Below are positions 19,073 to 26,743 of a stretch of DNA of 29,778 bases, piece by piece. Location: positions 887,604 through 917,381 of the forward strand of contig BFEA01000097.1 in assembly GCA_003427395.1 (NCBI GenBank). The letters run 5' to 3'. Origin of the DNA: Chara braunii. Lineage: Eukaryota; Streptophyta; Charophyceae; Charales; Characeae. A program made the translations under genes and the position numbers. Every line of letters starts with the position of its first letter. Position 1 is the first letter of the stretch. The notes beneath the pieces are model-generated. The model did no database searches and was not told the DNA's origin. It saw only the letters and a program-made list of their open reading frames with translations.

Positions 19073-19446
19073 CTACGTAAGACCCTCACGACACATAGGA
19101 CAATTGTCATAAGGATGTGGGCGACGGTAGCAGCCCTCCCGCTGATTTACAGGACAAAAACAATTCTGGTAAGCAACTTCATCACAGCAGGAGCCAGGGC
19201 GGCTAACATTAACCATACCTCTGAAGCATGCACGACAGAGGCCATGACGATTGTGGGTCATTCACCATCACAGCTAAGTGCACATTCGTTATAGTGCCCG
19301 CAGTCACAGATGGGACATACTGCATTTGGATGTAGACGATGTTCACAATCCGGATATAGGTGGCATCCCTGCCAATAGCGGGCCCGAAAAATTACACGGT
19401 TGTACTGATGTCGACAAAGTCGATGCTTTCCACAACCAAGTGTAAT
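19073..19446 (-). pseudogene. Cys-rich, zinc-finger-like C-terminal domain
   Basis: In one frame (to TGA near 19,258) the sequence reads GCGKHRLCRHQ, then GCHLYPDCEHRLHPNAVCPI and CDCGHYNECALSCDGE. A frame change at 19,258-19,261 continues with THNRHGLCRACFRGM, then NCFCPVNQREGCYRR, PHPYDNCPMCREGLT and a TAG. The pattern C-x2-3-C...RxHP...CP(I/M)C occurs twice, suggesting two tandem zinc-binding modules of RING-like or unknown type. Over twenty Cys/His in about 120 residues is far above chance. The role in the element is unknown; nucleic-acid binding or ubiquitin-related function are possible. Confidence 0.6.
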
Positions 19447-19499
19447 TGTGTCAGTGATCTCACAAAGAAGGAGGTCACAAGGTGTTAGTGCAGCATGTG

Positions 19500-19775
19500 G
19501 GGGAATGAAGACTAAAGCAGGCACGGTGACAGACATGGAGGTAGACACGGAGACAGACACAGAAACAGGCATAGACACAGGTGCGGAGGCAAGCACAGAG
19601 ACAAGTGCAGAGGCGAGGACGGAAGTACACGAGGGACCCATAGTATCAATAATCTGGAAGGAGACAGACAGAAACAGGCACAGAGACAAGTACGAAGGCA
19701 GGCACAAAGATAGGCATAGAGGCGGGCATGGAAGTACACGAGGTACCCATAGGGTCAATGACCTGGAACAGTTGC
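19500..19775 (-). repeat. Degenerate short-period repeats and 108-bp duplication
   Basis: The plus strand shows many degenerate 12-bp units like GACACAGAAACAGGCATA. A longer block GAAGTACACGAGGGACCCAT followed by AGTATCAATAATCTGGA (19,622-19,662) recurs as GAAGTACACGAGGTACCCAT (19,730 on). On the coding minus strand they give a Val/Ser/Pro-rich linker between the Josephin-like and Cys-rich domains. Confidence 0.65.
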
Positions 19776-19779
19776 AGGT

Positions 19780-20190
19780 TAGGGTAATTACACACGAGAT
19801 CACAGATCGCCGTCATAGTTTGCACCATAGCATCAACATTCCATATTGCCCAAGAACCAGAGGCACGGACGAGAGCGGTGTGGTGGCCAGGAGCATGTAG
19901 AATGTAGGCACTAACGTGCGAACAGTGGTCCAGCTCACCACCCGAAGGGCCACGCTGCATATCAAGCCGGCGCCTTATCAAAGCTCCAAAATTGAGACAT
20001 TGAATCCCCCATGTGGAGTGTAATTACTATCTTGCGGGGGATGCAAAGTCGGGTTATCGCCATATAACTCACGTTCCTAAGCATCAAGATTGGAAGCAAT
20101 GGCCAAGAAATCAGAGTGAGTATATGGTTCCCGACAATAGGCTTGTAAGCAGATGTTAGTAGCAGGGCGGCCACACAGATTCGACGGACA
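19780..20190 (-). pseudogene. Josephin-like cysteine protease (deubiquitinase fold) domain
   Basis: Josephin proteases remove ubiquitin using a Cys-His-Asn triad. Here NLCGRPATNICLQAYC places the nucleophile Cys at 20,173-20,175. It is followed by HSDFLAIASNLDA, a TAG, ERELYGDNP and the GGFNVSILE block, then (after a frame change near 19,985) RRRLDMQRG and GHHTALVRASGSWAIWNVDA. The His (first of HH, 19,883-19,885) and the Asn (19,838-19,840) are 15 residues apart, with a Trp 11 after the His. This is the same spacing as His119, Trp130 and Asn134 in human ataxin-3. Cys-to-His spacing is about 97 residues against 105. One stop and one frameshift break the frame. The domain call rests on motif order and spacing; no search was run. 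Confidence 0.65.
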
Positions 20191-20219
20191 CCGGTCAGAC
20201 AGATTTTCTACAGAATCTC

Positions 20220-20590
20220 CTACAGTCCCCTTGCCAAGTTCATCCTCAGATGGTCCCTCGCCATCATCCCTCCTATTTTGTGTTTGCCAGAAAGGTCTGC
20301 TGTAGAAGAGCATCGCAGGCGTGGTAAGGATGCTTGGGGCGGCAAAAGACGGGGACGGGATGTTGGGGAGGCTCGTGGTGGGGAGAATGAACAGGTTTTT
20401 CTTCGTCCAAGAACAGAGATGGAAAGAAGGGGAGTAAGTTGAGGTTGGGACGTAGGTTGAAGCCGGCATCTAGGACGGGGAAGTAGGCCTTCTGCAGGGG
20501 TAGACCATGATGACGGAGTCTGTCTGGACGAAGTGGTTTGTGGATTAGGAAGAGGGGTAGAGACAAAACCAGGGGAGGTAGGAATGGTGA
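20220..20590 (-). pseudogene. Pro/Ser-rich linker upstream of the Josephin-like domain
   Basis: Two minus-strand frames (20,220-20,912 and 20,273-20,803) stay open through low-complexity Pro/Ser/Thr/Leu sequence; DDGEGPSEDELGKGTVGDS precedes the protease in a third frame. Such linkers tolerate frame changes, so the true frame cannot be fixed. No domain was recognised. Confidence 0.45.
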
Positions 20591-20591
20591 A

Positions 20592-21363
20592 AACAGGGGT
20601 GGTAGAGTAGCCGGAAGGTGGGTAACAGATGAAGATAAAACCAGGGGAAATAACGGTGAAGACGGGGGGGGTGAAGGTAGGGGTGATGAAGTCGGGGGTG
20701 GTGAAGTAGCTGAAGCAAAGACAGGGGGAGCAGTCGTAGGTGAGATGAAGGATTGCCACAGATGCCATGGAAGAACACACCAAGAGCAAGGATGACACAA
20801 CAACTATGGTGACCATGGATGCCATGGAGGAACACACCGAGACCAAGGGCGATACAGCAACTGCGGTGGCCACAGATGCCATGGAGGAACACATCGAGAC
20901 CAAGGGCGACACAGCAGCTGCGGGTCAAGTTGCTCCCGCGAAATCAATTGTAGAAGCAACCAAGGTCGATGAGGAAGAGGCTGCGAACCGAAAAGGGGCA
21001 GCCAGGGTCACAAACGGCATGGAAGGGGTTAATAAGACTGATAAGGACGCAAGTGTGACAGACGCAAGTAATGAAGAAGAGGTTGTGATAGGTGTGACAG
21101 GCACCGGTAATGAAGAAGGGGTTAGGACAGGCGTAGTCCGAGGATAATGCGTGGATACTCAAGAAAGCGGGTGGTGAATAGACCATCGAAGCATGTTGCA
21201 AAACCAGTTGGAGAGGCGGGTCACGTGCGCAGGGTACCTGTGTTGACGTTCACGAACATAGGAAGTTCATCCTTTTGCAAGCGTTGTTGAAGAGTGTCCG
21301 CGAAAAAGCATGCGGCGTGTGAGGATCGTTGCTGCAGTTTTGAAATCATACCAATTGTTGCAA
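20592..21363 (-). repeat. Internal tandem duplication of the retroelement, distal copy
   Basis: This copy runs from ACAGGGGTGGTAGAGTAGCC (20,593) to AAATCATACCAATTGTTGCA (21,362) and is followed head-to-tail by a second copy (21,364-22,166) with the same order of blocks. It contains the post-palm block, the Ser/Thr-rich linker and three 57-bp repeats. The join at about 21,362 fuses CNNWYDFKT-type coding to the end of the linker. Confidence 0.85.
20761..20931 (-). repeat. 57-bp minisatellite, 3 units (19-residue coding repeat)
   Basis: Units start at 20,761, 20,818 and 20,875 with GATGCCATGGAGGAACAC. Because 57 is a multiple of three, the frame is kept; on the minus strand they encode repeats like VSPLVSVCSSMASVAT. 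The acidic plus-strand frame (DAMEEHTETKGD) is open too, but the flanking coding homology is on the minus strand. Confidence 0.9.
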
Positions 21364-22166
21364 ACAGGGGTGGTAGAGTAGCCAGAAGGTGGGTAACAGA
21401 TGGAGATAAAACCAAGGGAAATATTGATGGTGAAGACGGGGTGGATGAAAGTAGGGGTGATGAAGTCAGGGGTGGTGAAGTGGCTGAAGCAAAGACAAGG
21501 GGGGCATTCGTAGGTGAGACCCGAAGAGGGGACTCTGCAGGTGGTAATGCAGGCATGGCCACGGATGCCATGGAGGAACACACCGAGACCATGGATGACA
21601 CAAAAGCTGCGGTGGCCACGGATGCCATAGAGGAACACACCGAGACCAAGGGCGACCCAGCAGTTGCGATGGCCACAAATGCCATGGAGGAACACACCGA
21701 GACCAACGGTGACATAGAGGTTGCGGGTCGAGTTGCTCCCGCGGAATCAATCATAGAAGCAACCAAGGCCGATGAGGAAGAGGCTGCGAACCGAAAAGGG
21801 GCATCCAGGGTCACAAACGGCATGGAAGGGGTTACTAAGACTAATGAGGACTCAAGTGCGACAAACACAGGTAATGAAGAAGCGGTTGTGATAGGTGTGA
21901 CAGACACCGGTAATGAAGAACGGGTTGTGACAGGCGTAGTCCGAGGACAATATGTGGATACCCGAGAAAGCGGGTGGTGAATAGACCATCGAAGCATGCT
22001 GCAAAACCAATTGGAGAGGCGGGTCACATGTGCAGGGTACCTGTATTGACATTTATGAATATAGGAAGTCGATCCTTTCGCAAGCGTTGTTGGAGAGTGC
22101 CCGTGAAAAAGCATGTGGCATGTGAGCATCGTTGCTGCAGTTTTGAAATCATACCAATTGTTACAG
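21364..22166 (-). repeat. Internal tandem duplication of the retroelement, proximal copy
   Basis: The second copy of the 0.77-0.80 kb unit, contiguous with the first. It is joined on its right to the authentic upstream coding sequence (22,167-22,273), so this is the copy in original context. Confidence 0.85.
21564..21734 (-). repeat. 57-bp minisatellite, 3 units
   Basis: Units start at 21,564, 21,621 and 21,678 with (G/A)ATGCCAT(G/A)GAGGAACAC. The phase is the same as the array at 20,761, and the array was copied by the larger duplication. Confidence 0.9.
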
Positions 22167-22433
22167 ACATACTCAAACCTAATAAGCTGGCCTGTAAACA
22201 CTCCCACTGGCTGGTGTGCAGGGACGTGAGATGTAGCACTAGGATAATGAATAACAAGGAAATTTCATTCAGCCTATGTGTCCCCTTCGGCCGCGGCCGA
22301 GGAGGCCGGCCGCGGGCCCACGGCCAAGACCGCGCGGTCGAGTTTGCACGCGGCCTCGCCGGGGCCAGGCGGGGTGCGCACAAAAGAACGACGCGCGCGC
22401 GCCGCCTGCCCACGTCGGCCGCTATCGCCCTGT

Positions 22434-22459
22434 AAAAAAAAAAAAAAAAAAAAAAAAAA
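22434..22459. repeat. Poly-A (about 26, one G near end)
   Basis: A homopolymer run inside the TIR transposon, just after its GC-rich left arm. Confidence 0.9.
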
Positions 22460-22515
22460 GAAGTAAAAATTTGGGGGGGTGGATTTTGGTGTGTGACAAA
22501 AAAAAATAAAGAAAT

Positions 22516-22652
22516 AGAAATATATATATATATTGATTGATTGATGGTTTTTTCGATTGATTGATTGATTGATTGATTAATTGATTGATTGATTGGTTGA
22601 TTGATTGACTGATTGATTGATTGGTTGATTTGATTGATTGATTGATTGATTG
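22516..22652. repeat. (TA)n and (TTGA)n satellite
   Basis: A short TA run (22,520-22,532) leads into about 120 bp of TTGA/ATTG tetranucleotide repeats with occasional GGTT interruptions. The complementary repeat (AATC)n lies at 23,110-23,127, so the two can pair around the AC satellite. Confidence 0.95.
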
Positions 22653-22683
22653 GTGGGGGAAGGGTCCTCCCTCCCCTTCCCCC

Positions 22684-22684
22684 G

Positions 22685-22730
<46 letters not shown>

Positions 22731-22762
22731 ACACATCACACACGCGAGCACAAACACACGCG

Positions 22763-22794
<32 letters not shown>

Positions 22795-22805
22795 CGCTCA
22801 CACAA

Positions 22806-22851
<46 letters not shown>

Positions 22852-22884
22852 ACACATACACACGCGCGAGCACAAACACACGTG

Positions 22885-22916
<32 letters not shown>

Positions 22917-22937
22917 CGCTCACACACACTCACGCGG

Positions 22938-22983
<46 letters not shown>

Positions 22984-22988
22984 ACAAG

Positions 22989-23031
<43 letters not shown>

Positions 23032-23089
23032 ACACATACACACGCGCGCACAGACACACACGTGCGAACACACACACACACACACACGC
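22684..23089. repeat. Large (AC)n satellite with higher-order structure
   Basis: About 400 bp of AC dinucleotides broken by recurring words (CGCGAGCACAAAC, CACGCTCACAC, CACATACACACACATACAC). The words recur about every 120-130 bp, so this is a higher-order repeat and not a simple run. All long open frames here on both strands come from this composition and are not genes. Confidence 0.95.
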
Positions 23090-23109
23090 TTGATTTTAAT
23101 TTTTTTTCT

Positions 23110-23239
23110 AATCAATCAATCAATCAAACTGCACAGAAGAAGAAGAAAAAGGGAACAAAAAACAATTACCTTGGCAAAATTTTTAGGACTCCGACTCCAT
23201 ATCAATCACGAAAAAAAAAAAAAAAATCCTGCTTTTCTT

Positions 23240-23270
<31 letters not shown>

Positions 23271-23271
23271 T
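23110..23271. repeat. (AATC)n, poly-A and (ATTT)n tracts
   Basis: (AATC)4 at 23,110-23,127, an A-run at about 23,210-23,226 and (ATTT)8 at 23,239-23,271, all within the TIR transposon's right half. Confidence 0.9.
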
Positions 23272-23344
23272 TTTTTAACCTATTTTTATTTTTCATTTTT
23301 TATAAAACCTAAATGAAGTCAAATTCAAAAAAAAAAAAAAAAAG

Positions 23345-23377
23345 GGGGTTGTAAGGTTCTTAAAACCCTACAACCCC
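23345..23377. repeat. Inverted repeat, 14-bp arms
   Basis: GGGGTTGTAAGGTT (23,345-23,358) and AACCCTACAACCCC (23,364-23,377) pair with one mismatch around CTTAA. A17 on the left and a T-rich tract on the right can extend the stem. This may be a structural element of the transposon. Confidence 0.75.
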
Positions 23378-23527
23378 ATTTTTTATTTTTTTTTCCTTAT
23401 TTTTCGACCCCCCAAAAAATATCCAAAATATCAGGCCACAAACTAGGCCTGGCGACCGTGGGTGCGGCCGACTTTTTCGGTCCCAATGGTCGAATTGCCC
23501 ATGACCTAGGCCACGGGTGTCACATAG

Positions 23528-23757
23528 CATTCAGCTGCTTTGTCAAAGACACTCATACGCAGGGAACCATCAGGTCGGACTTGGAGGCGTGCACCCAAGA
23601 ATGTGCAAGAGTCATCAGGCGTTGTGGTCTCCTTCCATTTAAGGTCATAGTGCTCTGACGGTGGTGGTAGATGTCCCCATGAGAGAACATCATCGATCAA
23701 GCGGTATGTGAACGCATACCGTTGAGCTGCGCGAAGATCACGCCGCTGGAGGTTGCA
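23528..23757 (-). pseudogene. Reverse transcriptase palm fragment (upstream part of the split element)
   Basis: The minus strand encodes RRDLRAAQRYAFTYR, LIDDVLSWGHLPPPSEHY, KWKETTTPDDSCTFLGARLQ and VRPDGSLRMSVFDKAAE. LIDDV corresponds to the RT catalytic box with its two Asp (the preceding aromatic of Y-x-D-D is replaced by Leu), and FLGARL to the primer-grip-side strand. It stops at the TSD of the TIR transposon. On the right it ends abruptly at 23,757, where sequence of the opposite orientation starts. Confidence 0.75.
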
Positions 23758-24110
23758 AAACTACAGCAATGATGCTCACACGCTGCGTGCTTTTTCGCGG
23801 GCACTCTCCAACAACGCTTGTGAAATGGACTTCCTATATTCGTAAACGTCAACACAGGTACCCTGCGCACGTGACCCGCCTCTCCAGCTGGTTTCGCAGC
23901 ATGCTTGGATGGTCTATTCACCACCCGCTTTCTCGAGTATCCACACATTGTCCTCGGACTACGCCTGTCACAACCCCTTCTTCATTACCGGTGCCTGTTA
24001 CACCTATCACAGCCTCTTCTTCATTACCTGTGTCTGTCGCACGTGCGTCCTCATCAGTCTTAGTAACCTCTTCCATGCCGTTTGTGACCCTGGCTACCCC
24101 TTCGGTTTGT
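23758..24110 (+). pseudogene. Inverted retroelement fragment: post-palm region and linker
   Basis: A plus-strand copy of the region also found on the minus strand at 22,150-21,780. Its frame (23,769-24,209) reads MLTRCVLFRGHSPTTL, YPAHVTRLSSWF, SIHHPLSRVSTHCPRTT and the Ser/Thr/Pro linker. It breaks at about 24,110, where RT palm sequence of opposite orientation is joined. Confidence 0.7.
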
Positions 24111-24403
24111 CAAAGACACTCGTACGCAGGTAACCCTCAGAGCGGACTTGGAGGTGTGCACCCAAGAATGTGCAAGATCCATCAAGCGTTGTGGTCTCCT
24201 TCCATTTGAGGCCATAGTGCTCTGACAGTGGTGACAGATCTCCCCATGAGAGAACATCATCGATCAAACGGTATGTGAACGCATACCGTTGAGCTTCGTG
24301 AAGATCACGCTGCTGGAGGTCATCAACAAATCGAGCCTAATCCCAATACAACGTCAAATTAGCTATCTCTGGACCAGAATTAGTCTCCATCGGGATGCCA
24401 ACG
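24111..24403 (-). pseudogene. Reverse transcriptase palm fragment 2
   Basis: The minus strand from 24,403 encodes GIPMETNSGPEIANL (Gly of the PMG motif changed to Glu), YWD then a TAG, ARFVDDLQQRDL, AFTYRLIDDVLSW, FLGAHLQVRSEG and SVFDK. It extends further upstream than the fragment at 23.5 kb and shows the PMGTN block. It is broken by stops and ends at 24,111. Confidence 0.75.
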
Positions 24404-24578
24404 TCCATCCTTTCGCAAGCGTTGTTGGAGAGTGCCCGCGAAAAAGCATGCGGCGTGTGAGCATCGCTGCTGCAGTTTTGAAATCATACCAATTGCTGTA
24501 GGCATACTCCAACCTAGTAAGCGGGTCTGTAAACACTCCCGCCGGCTGGCGTGCAGGGACGCTAGACGTAGCAACGAA
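24404..24578 (-). pseudogene. Post-palm fragment 2
   Basis: A minus-strand copy of the GVFT...LIRFEY...NWYDFKTAA...LFRGHSPTTL segment, in the same orientation as the neighbouring palm fragment but placed before it. The order is therefore rearranged relative to the intact element. Confidence 0.65.
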
Positions 24579-24960
24579 TATCCCTATGGGGACTAATTCT
24601 GGTCCGGAGATAGCTAATTTGACAGTGTATTGGGATGAGGCTCGATTTGTTGATGACCTCGAGCGGCGTGATCTTCGCGCAGCTCAACGGTATGCGTTCA
24701 CATACCGCTTGATCGATGATGTTCTCTCATGGGAACATCTGCCACCACCGTCAGAGCACTACGGCGTCGAATGAAAGGAGACCACAGCGCTTGATGGCTC
24801 TTGCACATTCTTGGGTGCACGCCTCCAAGTCCGCCCTGACGGTTCCCTGCGTTTGAGTGTCTTTGACAAAGCAGCTGAATGAAATTTCCCTGGTATTCGT
24901 TATCCTAGTGCTATGTCTAACTCTAAGCCTAACATGTGGCAGAACTGTGAGCACTAGTAT
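24579..24960 (+). pseudogene. Reverse transcriptase palm fragment 3, plus orientation
   Basis: The plus strand encodes IPMGTNSGPEIANLTVYWDE, ARFVDDLERRDLRAAQRY, AFTYRLIDDVLSWEHLPPP, a TGG-to-TGA change near 24,774, FLGARLQVRPDGSLRL, SVFDKAAE, a TGA, NFPGIRYPSAMSNSKPNMW. The PMGTN motif and the LIDD catalytic box are intact. It gives the uninterrupted version of the site into which the TIR transposon inserted in the minus-strand copy. Confidence 0.8.
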
Positions 24961-25936
24961 TCTAGCAAAACTCATCACCACCTCTTCACTTATACTGGCC
25001 AGCCTGAGTTCTCATCTCATATTCACAGGGATTACCCTCGCAAAAGTTTACTGCAGTTTTTTTCATTGAGGACTTCTTCTCCCAGCCTAAAATCCGGCCT
25101 AACATCCTCTTCGGGGAACAGAGGTGATGGTGCTGTCAAAATAGAGTCTTGCATAGTACCCCTCACACAGCATTGGTGGTTAAACCCCCAACACCCAGGC
25201 TGTACTAGCTTCGCTTCTAATCCCCCTGCTCGCCCAAACTCATGCTTCGCAGTGCTCAGCCTGTGCTGAGCTATGACGTCCGATACCAGTACTGGACAAA
25301 ATAGATTACATCTTTTGAAATTTTCCTCTCGAGTTTTATAAACTTTTATGTTTTTTTTTGTTTTTTTTTCCAAATTTCATTTTCTATGCGTAGAAGACAA
25401 AGATATATATTGGTAATGACCCGCCATAACACGGACTGAGAACACTGCTAATTTCTAAGTTCTGCCGATGGACTGGATGCCTTGCTGAGATTCCCGCATT
25501 CTGATGAATTTTCTAAGTCTGTGTGTGCGTGCTTGGTGACCTGAGTGCCTGTCTGAGTGCTTGCGGCATGAGTGTGTGTGTGACCCGCAAGGGTACTTGC
25601 TTGTTTGGGAGGCCCGTAGGGCCGGCTCTTACCTGTGGCCGTGACATTGAGGGTTGCAACAGGGAAAACACTCAAGTGGCAAAGCCAGAGGCCCGTGGCA
25701 CTTGGAGCAGCGGAAAAACACTCAAGTAGCAGGTAGGCCGGTACCGTACCCAGTAGAAGTAGATGTGCCGGGTACTCGAGGCCGAGCAGAAGAAGACAAA
25801 GTTGGCATTTTTAGAGACCCAGTAGCGGTAGGCTAGGCCTACACAGGTACCAGTCCATCCAGTCTGAGTCTAGGGCCTGTACGGGCAATATCAAAGTCTG
25901 CAATGATGTTTCCCTCCGAAAGGGAGGAGGTACCGG
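24961..25936. other. No recognisable gene
   Basis: T-rich stretch at 25,350-25,370 and a short direct repeat (AAAACACTCAAGT at 25,665 and 25,715). No protein domain or RNA recognised. Confidence 0.4.
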
Positions 25937-26743
25937 TTGCTTGGGAGGCTGACCGGCCTGGAAGTCACCGCCCAGGTGGTAAGTAGGCCGCTATATCTTG
26001 AGGCTGAGCGAAGCGCCCAACCTCATTCTTCAGTGTGCAAGTTTGGCGACACACTGCAGCTGGAGTGCTGGCTGGAGGAGCGCTGGCTACTACGGCGCTG
26101 CTGGGATGAAGAAGCCCGGGAGCTTCCACCTTGGCTACGGTGGAGCTCTACCGGTAGTAGGAGGAGGGAGAAGAGGTTAAAGGAGGAGAGTGGCGAGGTA
26201 CTCAGGTACCTACCTGGCTATGGTGGACACCATCTTCATCGCCTTGTTAGGCACTGCATCTGGAAGGCCCCAGTTGGGGTAGTGCCGCATCAAGGAAGCT
26301 CGGGACAGAGTCAGGCATGGCGGCTGAATGGGCAGCGGCATAGCTGCCTAGTGTTGACCTTGGGACAGGAGGGCAGCAACATAGCTGCTTTGGGTTGTCC
26401 TTTGGACAGGAGGGTAGAGCCCTCAGTACTCCCGCATAGCCTCGGCCTACATGAAGAGGAAGAGGAAGGATGGCCATGGCTATGGTTGACCTCATGTTGT
26501 GCCTGCAGTAGAAGAGGGATTCGGACATTGATTCTGGTTCAGCCATTCAACATTATTATCGTTATTTCTTGTTTGAATAAGAGGGGAGGAGATGAGGAGG
26601 AGGAGATTGGTTGGCGAAGAAGAAGAGCATTACCTTTGGTCTATGCTGGAGTACATCATCTTCTTCTTCTTTCTTTCTTTCTTCTTCTTCTTCTTCTTTC
26701 CCTCTCTCTCCTCTCAAGTTCATTCATTTCTTTTTGCAATTGA
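25937..26743 (+). other. Long plus-strand open frame of unknown status (268 codons)
   Basis: The longest plus-strand frame in the window. It opens at TTG and has no early ATG. The predicted product is Trp/Leu/Arg-rich in its first 200 residues and low-complexity at the end, where a (CTT)n run gives poly-Leu/Ser. Internally, GACAGGAGGG(C/T)AG occurs twice 55 bp apart (26,365 and 26,404). No domain or family was recognised; it may well be non-coding. Confidence 0.2.
26655..26700. repeat. (TTC)n microsatellite
   Basis: An imperfect TTC run followed by a CTCTCTC tract. Confidence 0.9.

Larger units (their letters stand above)
21221..22207 (-). pseudogene. Longest open frame (328 codons): RT post-palm region plus Ser/Thr linker
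   Basis: The N-terminal part reads GVFTGQLIRFEYVCNNWYDF, KTAATMLTCHMLF and YPAHVTRLSNWF. The QLIRF...C...DF...L pattern is what follows the palm in RTs of the MGTN group and probably corresponds to the thumb. It then becomes a Ser/Thr/Pro/Val-rich linker with three 19-residue repeats and ends across the tandem-duplication join with a partial repeat of the thumb-like sequence in another frame. The frame start is arbitrary, since the coding sequence continues upstream to 22,273. Confidence 0.65.
22266..23535. mobile_element. TIR DNA transposon, 1254 bp, with perfect 8-bp TSD
   Basis: CATTCAGC at 22,266-22,273 and 23,528-23,535 flanks an element that begins CTATGTGTCCCC (22,274) and ends GGGTGTCACATAG (23,527); the ends are inverted repeats CTATGTG(T/A)C(C/A)CC. 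Deleting the element and one TSD gives a continuous RT reading identical to the copy at 24.9 kb, which proves the insertion. An 8-bp duplication is typical of hAT, P and some other superfamilies; the ends do not decide between them. No transposase is encoded: the interior is GC-rich ends plus satellites, so it is non-autonomous. Confidence 0.9.
19073..23757 (-). mobile_element. Decayed retroelement: RT - Ser/Thr/Pro linker - Josephin-like protease - Cys-rich domain
   Basis: Reading the minus strand from 23,757 leftwards, the pieces form one protein order: RT palm (23,757-23,528), post-palm region (22,273-22,010), Ser/Thr/Pro-rich linker with 19-residue repeats, Josephin-like protease (about 20,190-19,780) and a Cys-rich C-terminus ending at 19,073. 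The RT is split by a 1254-bp transposon flanked by the 8-bp duplication CATTCAGC; removing one copy restores the sequence seen uninterrupted at 24,886-24,905. Several frameshifts, stops and a 0.8-kb internal duplication show it is dead. The RT part before the PMGTN block and any endonuclease are not in the window. The RT class is uncertain: it resembles widespread eukaryotic RTs with a MGTN...DD pattern and might be related to Penelope-like elements. Confidence 0.7.

Noticed and set aside
20761-20931. CRISPR-like array of regularly spaced repeats
   Set aside because: The 57-bp units are contiguous tandem repeats with no unique spacers, in a eukaryotic element.
20767-21147. Acidic plus-strand frames with DAMEEHTETKGD repeats (also 21,294-21,980)
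   Set aside because: RT, Josephin-like and Cys-rich homology in the same element are all on the minus strand. The plus frame stays open because the 57-bp unit is a multiple of three.
22642-23316. Long open frames on both strands (Thr/His-rich plus, Val/Cys-rich minus, up to 224 codons)
   Set aside because: They are translations of the AC satellite in every frame; no coding evidence.
23364-23377. AACCCTACAACCCC as a telomere-like repeat
   Set aside because: Only one approximate unit of CCCTAAA type; it is one arm of a hairpin.
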